In this document: positions 58,493 through 64,000 of the stretch, piece after piece
Position numbering within the stretch: position 1 is the first letter of the stretch
Layout of the letters: each line of letters opens with the position of its first letter
From: Folioceros fuciformis
Lineage: Eukaryota > Anthocerotophyta > Anthocerotopsida > Anthocerotales
DNA length: 64,000 bases
Assembly (NCBI GenBank): GCA_049999805.1
Contig: JBNGIO010006303.1
Coordinates: 17,895 to 81,894, forward strand
Direction of reading: 5' to 3'
Position numbers and translations under genes: made by a program
Notes under the pieces: model-generated
The model's database searches: none
What the model saw: only the letters and a program-made list of their open reading frames with translations
Told to the model about the DNA's origin: nothing

Positions 58493-59950
58493 TTACCGGG
58501 GCCAGCGCGTTAGCACTTTCCTGCCTATCCACTTCACTAAGGGGGAGATGCAAGCTGCAATGTGCAAGATGTTTTGGCACAAGATACATGAACCAAGTGT
58601 GGAAACTTACTCTTTGAACTACAGAGGGGATAAAAATGCAGGTGATAGATGACTGTAGCCACGGCGAGACCTGGACAACGTTTCCCAAAGAAAACCGGAG
58701 GTGAAGTCAAGACGTGTGTACTTAATTGCATACTTACAAGCCATTTGCAGGAAAAAGCCTCACCTAGAAGACCTCCTACTACCACATCTTGCCAATGATG
58801 CCAGTAGTTATCCACAAGGGATATGCCGACTAAGGTTGCCAGTAGTAATGGGAATAACGCAATTGTCAATTTGTACATGAACCCATGTCTGTCGTAGATG
58901 CCTAACTTCCCGGCCAGATACCAGGACAGATAACCAAGCCCTGCAAAAGACCCTGCAAGAATCTCGGTGTCACACATTGCTGACACTGTCTTGGGACGGC
59001 GCACACTACGCGCAAGGCCTGTACAGATAGACATGGAAAGGTACTAGTGATGGTCAAAAACGTACAGGAAGTATGTCCACTAGGAAAACTTTTGTAGCCT
59101 TGCTTGATGTCCGACTTGGAAGCTAGAGGACTACAGATAACATTGCCATCTCCAGCATCATCGAATGTCTGAGAACATTTCAGCCACGGTCACCCCGTTA
59201 TCAAAAATTGGCACCAATCAAACATCTTCAACTTCCCATTAGCATGATCTTGAGACAGATAGTTTACCCAGGTGCTAGGTCCTCCCGGAAAACATCGACG
59301 CATGAAATCAGGACGCGGGCGGCCCGTGGAAACCTTGACGATATCGGTGAGCACCGCAGTAATGAATATGGTGTAAACCAAGCCTAGCAAACAGCCAGCG
59401 TCCAGTGAGACGAGTTTGAACACACAGTCTGCACGTTTCCAGTCGTGCAGGCGCAGCACACGAGCAAGCTGAAAGGACACCAAAGTGTTACCAAGAATGG
59501 CGTGGTGGAAATCTCGGGGGTCTCTCCTCACACAATACAAGATGCTGATCACCAAAATTGGTAAAATCAACGCATATAGCTGTCACACGGCCACATCCAC
59601 CACACGCAACATCAGCCTCCAAACTGGTCAATCCGATCAGCATAGCCCCGATCAGAACCGAGGAACAGCAAACGCCAAACCTTGGAACGTACCGGAACGG
59701 ACCAAAAGGGGACTGTGCTATTGTTCAAGGGAAACGTAAGGTTGTTCACGACATATCGATTGATATGTCGATGGAACGGTTCAATAAGGTTGAGGATGCC
59801 GTAGAAGATGATTAGCGCCAGCAGGATGAGCCAGTCGTGTAGGTGGAACCTGAGGAGATGGCACCACCTGTCCTTCCGCGGCCTTTGGGAGACCTGGCCA
59901 TGAGAGTTCGCATTGCCATTTTGCGGCTGCTCATGATCCCCTGCCTCCAT
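58493..59950 (-). CDS. Lipid phosphate phosphatase (PAP2 family), 291 aa, altered motif 3
   Basis: Exons 59950-59693, 59579-59492, 59383-59268, 59168-59066, 58952-58764, 58670-58611, 58554-58493; 292 codons with TAA. Six hydrophobic segments are expected, beginning [20 protein letters not shown]. Phosphatase motif 1 is KVSTGRPRP and motif 2 is PSGHTS ([11 protein letters not shown], rebuilt across an intron). Motif 3 reads [14 protein letters not shown]: His and Asp are present but the Arg of the usual S-R is Leu. Known role: dephosphorylation of phosphatidic acid and diacylglycerol pyrophosphate in ER or plasma membrane. The last junction (donor gtaagt at 58610) gives a short C-terminus ...VLTRWPR. 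Start ATG 59950; the frame is open further upstream but has no ATG. Confidence 0.9.
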
Positions 59951-60850
59951 GTCCCCTAAGCAGCAGCAGCAAGCTCCTTCACAGACGCACAAACAGAAGG
60001 GAACTTCAATACAACCCAATCCAATCCGTTCCCGCCAAAGCAACGGTACCGGTACATTCCACCAGAATAGCACGAATGTACTCCGCAACCTTCCGTAGAA
60101 CAACGTTCACTAGGAAACCGACCTCGACCGGAAACAGGCGCCTGAGACTCTGCAGGTGGTGCCGCAGCGCTCCCCCTCTCCTCTAACGACGCCATCCCTG
60201 GCAGTTGAAAGCACAGGAGTCCCGTGCGCAGCCATTGAAGCCCAGCTGTGTGAAGCCAGCTGCCACCTGAGGAACTTCGAACTCACCCGACTCACAGAAG
60301 GCTGGCCTGCTATGCGACAAGTGTCCGTGGCTGCCAAATATACATGACACGCGTTCTTTTGTTGGGTTTGAGTGTGGTCTATAGCGAATGAAACGTAGCC
60401 AGATGGGCAATCTACAGGAACGAAAACTCATCCGAGCGTCGCCTCATTGGGAATCCTCTCTCCATACACTGGACCTCCTCACTGCCTTTTGGCAATACAG
60501 AGCAGATGGACGCACCGAAGTCGAAAACAATGTGCACGAACCAAGCCTTGGAGCAGAGAGGCCCAGCATCTCATCGACGCTTCGCAGCGGGAATTTGAGA
60601 TGGAATGAGGAAGGAGGCCGTGTCTTTCAGACAGACTTGGCACTGGAGGCACTGTTTGAGCGAGGAAAGGACGATGCTTCATGTGGACAACGCCGAGAAA
60701 CGGGCCCCCGCTTTCCGTCTCTCGAAGACACTTCAGAAATTCAGCATTAACAAGTTCTCGGAAGGATTCCACAAGTTCATGGGATGTTGAAGGAGGTGCA
60801 TACCACAAGTTCATGCGAGGTTGAAGGAGGTTCATGGTATGCAAGAGCTA
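59951..60850. other. Lipid phosphatase promoter side; no gene seen
   Basis: Open frames on both strands (best 60,388-60,750 plus, 60,479-60,844 minus) show no recognisable motif. The frame at 59,950-60,103 upstream of the phosphatase start is open but lacks an ATG. Confidence 0.35.
60770..60837. repeat. 34-bp imperfect tandem duplication
   Basis: cacaagttcatg followed by ggttgaaggaggt-type sequence occurs twice, about 34 bp apart. Confidence 0.75.
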
Positions 60851-61145
60851 TGTCCATGATTCACCAAGTATAGTGATGCAGCATATGAGACAAAATGTTA
60901 TGAAATTATGAGGGAGAAATTTGGATGCAACTATAACGATGCAAATCACATTTGAGACAAGAATTCAATCAATATTAGAATATTTCGAATCAGCACTGCA
61001 ACAACTATTTCATGTCAAGAAAAGGGGCACACAAGTTAGCTTCACTCAATCTCTTGCTACTTACAAGTCCAACAACGGTTCATTGGCTCTTGCACGATCC
61101 ACAGCAAGAGCAACTTCACCAAGAAGACAACTCACAACCACAACA

Positions 61146-61358
61146 ACAAAATTTGCATTTTTAGTCTCAACAATTTTATGTCAATGAATAGGATCTAAAG
61201 GTGTCATCTTGGTGAAGTTTTTGCTGTTGTGAATAATGTTCTCCAAGCTAACTTTGCCAGACTTGCAAGTTTACAAGACATTGATTCACAACTTGAACAA
61301 CCAACAAAGTTTGCATTTTCAATTTCAATAATTTTATGTCAATGAATGGGATCTAGAG
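61146..61358. repeat. Direct repeat pair, about 55 bp each
   Basis: Copies at 61,146-61,200 and 61,302-61,358 share aa(a/g)tttgcattttnan plus tcaa(c/t)aattttatgtcaat and ga(a/g)t(a/g)ggatcta. Confidence 0.85.
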
Positions 61359-62039
61359 CTCAACTTCAATCCATCTCAACATATTGGGCAACTCTCTTCA
61401 CAACAACAGTCCCCCAAACTCAAGATAACTTCCCGATTACTAATAACAATCACCGTGGTATGAGTGCCTAGAGTAGTTAATCAAAATTCAAACTAGCATG
61501 GGCTCTTAGTCTTTAGTTTAAGGGAGTGGCTTCTTTAGTTGAAAACAAGCAAGTTATAGAAATAATAGATTCAAATATTAATGGTAATTATGTATAATAT
61601 TATTTATGATAAATTACCATAAATGACTATATATAAAAAATACACACGGCTATACAAAGACCAATCCTAGAATACGATGCTTCAAGCACCCCATCTAAGG
61701 ATCTACAAAGCTATGTGAAGACTTTATAGAAAAAAAGAGATGGAAGTTTTATCTACCCCATGACAAGGGGAACAACCCATAATGGGGAAAAGCCAAAAAT
61801 AGGCGACCTAACCCCCTCGTCCACCTAGCTTGTAACTCCCTATCCCCACAAGAAGTCGTATTCAAGTACAAGGTATGGCCTACTTACCATAGAGGCCACT
61901 AAAGCTGCCATCATGCTTGATGTTGTTCAAAAAATCGCATTTGCCAAGGCTTTTTGTAGCACAATCAAAAACCATTTCCGGAAAAAGGCCACCAGGCCGG
62001 ATAATCTTGCTGACGTGATGGGCCTTTGTGTAGGTCTTC

Positions 62040-62243
62040 AAAAACCTCGAAAAATCCTTACCCATGACCCTATTGCAAGGGCTTGTACTTGCAAGTCTTT
62101 CTTGTCGCACTTCCTCCTGCCGCCCAACCTAAGGAGTTGATAACGAAAAATCCTTACCCATGACCCTATTGCAAGGGCTTGTACTTGCAAGTCTTTCTTG
62201 TCGCACTTCCTCCTGCCGCCCAACCCAACCTAAGGAGTTGATA
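62040..62243. repeat. Tandem duplication of about 100 bp
   Basis: Two nearly identical copies (62,047-62,142 and 62,150-62,243) carry aaaatccttacccatgaccc at the left and ctaaggagttgataac at the right. The second copy has a 5-bp insertion (ccaac). The minus-strand reading stays open across both copies but has no known motif. Confidence 0.92.
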
Positions 62244-62929
62244 ACAATGTGCTCACTTGATGGTGGTTTGTGACAACCACATCCACTAAATATCTAAGCA
62301 AAGGATGATTTTTATAAGCACTCATCTAAGTATTAATCTAATCAAAGAATGCTTAATCATAACGTTCTCATAAATGTTGTTACAATGGTGTGTCATGATG
62401 TTCTTATAAATGTGTATCACAACATTCAAGCTATTTATCTATCTTATCTATTTAGAATCCAATCGACATAAGTCAAGAATCCTTGAGCTTCTGGACTCCC
62501 AAGGCATATTGCAGGAAGGACTCGCTGGTAGCAAGAATCCCTGAGCTTCCGCACTCCTAAGGCATAATGTTGGACTTATTGGTAGGCCTGAAATGGCTTA
62601 TCACATGATTCCATGTGGAAATCTCCTCAAGCATTAGAAAGATAGCAAGTTATGAGCAGCTTTGGATATCAACTTATGGGCAGCTTCCCGCTAATGTGTC
62701 GGAGGAACAACACTTTGTCGAAGGAACAACACTTGGCCCTCGAAGAGCCCAACTCAGCGGCTGAGATGGTCGAAGTGTCGAAGGGGATATTGAGAAACGA
62801 ATCACTAAGTTATGAAAGTATCCTACTTGAATTCCTTTTATGAGGGTGGGATTTTGTGCCACTATTTTTCAAGAAGGTAGTTGGTATGATTTGGAAAGAG
62901 CATAGCATGGGTAAATAGGTCAGCCTAGG

Positions 62930-63560
62930 TCTCATCTCCCTTCTACCTAAGTAGAATGCTGGTCTCTCAATTTCCAATTAGAGGCTATCACTTTGCCAAG
63001 GTTCTAATAAATAGACTCAAGCCCTTCCTTGATGAGTGGATGGAGGCAGAATAGCAGGGGTTCATCTAAGACAAGTGCATTCTTGATAATCTTTTGCTGT
63101 TGCGTAAAGCCAAGTACAACACTTTGGCCCAGCAGAAGCCGGTTGTCTTCATCTCCTTAGACTTCTATAAGGCTAATGACTCCATCGAATGGCATTTCAT
63201 GTGGTCATGTCTTTGACGTTTTGGGCTGGCAATAACTTTTGTAGATGGATAGCAATCCTCTGCAAAGAGGCAGACGCAATGGTATCCATCAACAGATCCT
63301 TCATTCAACGGTTTGACATCATGTGCCAAACCGTGAACAAGTGATTCACTTGTTCGGTCCATCAAGGATATCTCTTGGCACCCTTTTTTGTTTATCATGG
63401 TGATTGACCTTGTTCTTCGAGGATTAATGTGAATGGCATGCCCAAAGAGATCATTTTGAGGGGAGTAATTAGATAGCAGTCGTATACGGCGGGAGGACCT
63501 CGCTTTCCACCAAGGTGGTAGCATGGCGTATCTGGGGAAAAATCTCCATGTTATCTAGGT
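62930..63560 (+). mobile_element. Degenerate LINE (L1-like) reverse-transcriptase fragment
   Basis: Pieces typical of plant L1 reverse transcriptase appear in order across three frames. They are an RLKPFLDEWMEA-like stretch near 63,015-63,050, KCILDNLLLLRKAKYN near 63,075-63,120, KPVVFISLDFYKAND near 63,140-63,180, EWHFMWSCL near 63,188-63,215, DAMVSINRSFIQRFD near 63,270-63,320 and FLFIMVIDLVLRG near 63,385-63,425. The active-site tetrad region near 63,478-63,500 no longer reads as an acidic pair. Several stops and frameshifts make it non-functional. No ends, poly(A) or target-site duplication were identified, and a 100-N gap follows. Confidence 0.8.
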
Positions 63561-63683
63561 CACCATGGCTAAGCATCTTGCTTATGATTCATTTGAAGCG
63601 GTGCATCGAGAATATTCGGTGCACTCAACAAACGAATTAACACTTGGTTCCACACGTCATTTGAGAAAAAAGTAAGCACACAA

Positions 63684-63783
63684 NNNNNNNNNNNNNNNNN
63701 NNNNNNNNNNNNNNNNNNNNNNNNNNNNNNNNNNNNNNNNNNNNNNNNNNNNNNNNNNNNNNNNNNNNNNNNNNNNNNNNNNN
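63684..63783. other. Assembly gap (100 N)
   Basis: Placeholder run of N within the repetitive region. Confidence 0.99.
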
Positions 63784-64000
63784 GTCAATTGGACACTTTA
63801 CTAACTAGGATTTTTTTATTTATGTGCAAGAAGTAAAGAATGTACAAGGCCTCAAAATTTTACTTGAAGCTTTTTAGGCTTTCATCTTAGAGGTCCATAT
63901 GTGGAAAGGACTTGAGAATGAGCAATGTGCTCTGGAAGACTCGGTTATGGAGGTTGGATTGCAAAAGTTCATGGTCCCACACACTGAAGCTGTTATGCAA
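63784..64000. other. AT-rich sequence after gap, nothing recognised
   Basis: Continues the repeat-rich composition. Too short to assign. Confidence 0.3.

Larger units (their letters stand above)
60851..62930. other. AT-rich repetitive DNA
   Basis: Low-GC sequence with local direct repeats (61,146-61,200 and 61,302-61,358; 62,040-62,243) and no intact gene. Probably nested, decayed transposable elements; no element ends were identified. Confidence 0.5.

Noticed and set aside
60388-60844. Overlapping open frames on both strands downstream of 60,388
   Set aside because: About 120 codons each, no motifs and no splice or promoter context that supports either.

Overview
This is nuclear DNA from a land plant. 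Genes are split by short GT-AG introns (mostly 70-200 bp). The protein families are plant ones: a secreted 11S-type bicupin family, OEP16, a plastid IF3, a DYW-class PPR protein, an LPEAT2-type acyltransferase with EF-hands and a GALS-like GT92. A eukaryotic tRNA-Arg and L1-like retrotransposon debris are also present. The compact layout, GC-rich coding sequence, short introns and an editing-type PPR gene suggest a small-genome non-seed plant (bryophyte or lycophyte, possibly a hornwort). That placement is inference. Three 100-N runs are scaffold gaps.

Layout. 1-10,884: three bicupin paralogues (A, 5'-truncated by the window edge, +; B, +; C, -), with a decayed PPR pseudogene between B and C and a duplicated promoter behind C. 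10,885-16,683: a MINDY-type deubiquitinase and OEP16, both -. 17,346-21,114: a divergent pair, a plastid P-loop kinase (-) and a plastid YqgF-like protein (+), sharing a 240-bp spacer. 21,817-27,287: an EH-domain endocytic protein and alpha-tubulin, both -. 27,783-33,870: LYAR-type zinc finger, plastid IF3 and proteasome assembly chaperone 2, all +. 34,106-41,619: SKI3 (-), divergent from URM1 (+, 42,127-42,729). 43,194-48,086: GT92 and an LPEAT2-like acyltransferase (+), followed by tRNA-Arg(CCG). 48,330-50,100: AT-rich repeat-bearing DNA. 50,457-59,950: F-box protein (+), dienelactone hydrolase (+), DYW-type PPR (-) and a lipid phosphate phosphatase (-). From about 60,800 to the end the DNA is AT-rich and repetitive, with a degenerate LINE reverse transcriptase.

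Most genes are unrelated housekeeping functions. Several products look plastid-directed (IF3, YqgF-like, kinase, OEP16, probably the PPR), two act on membrane lipids (LPEAT2-like, LPP), and MINDY, the F-box protein, PAC2 and URM1 belong to the ubiquitin/proteasome/ubiquitin-like sphere. I found no convincing new multi-gene system. The best leads are smaller: a shared 3'-UTR element in the bicupins, a tandemly duplicated bicupin promoter, a lipid phosphatase lacking its motif-3 arginine, three GC-AG introns, a repeat-built LYAR tail and two gene-fragment fossils. Exon coordinates were derived by hand from reading-frame continuity and homology, without transcript data.
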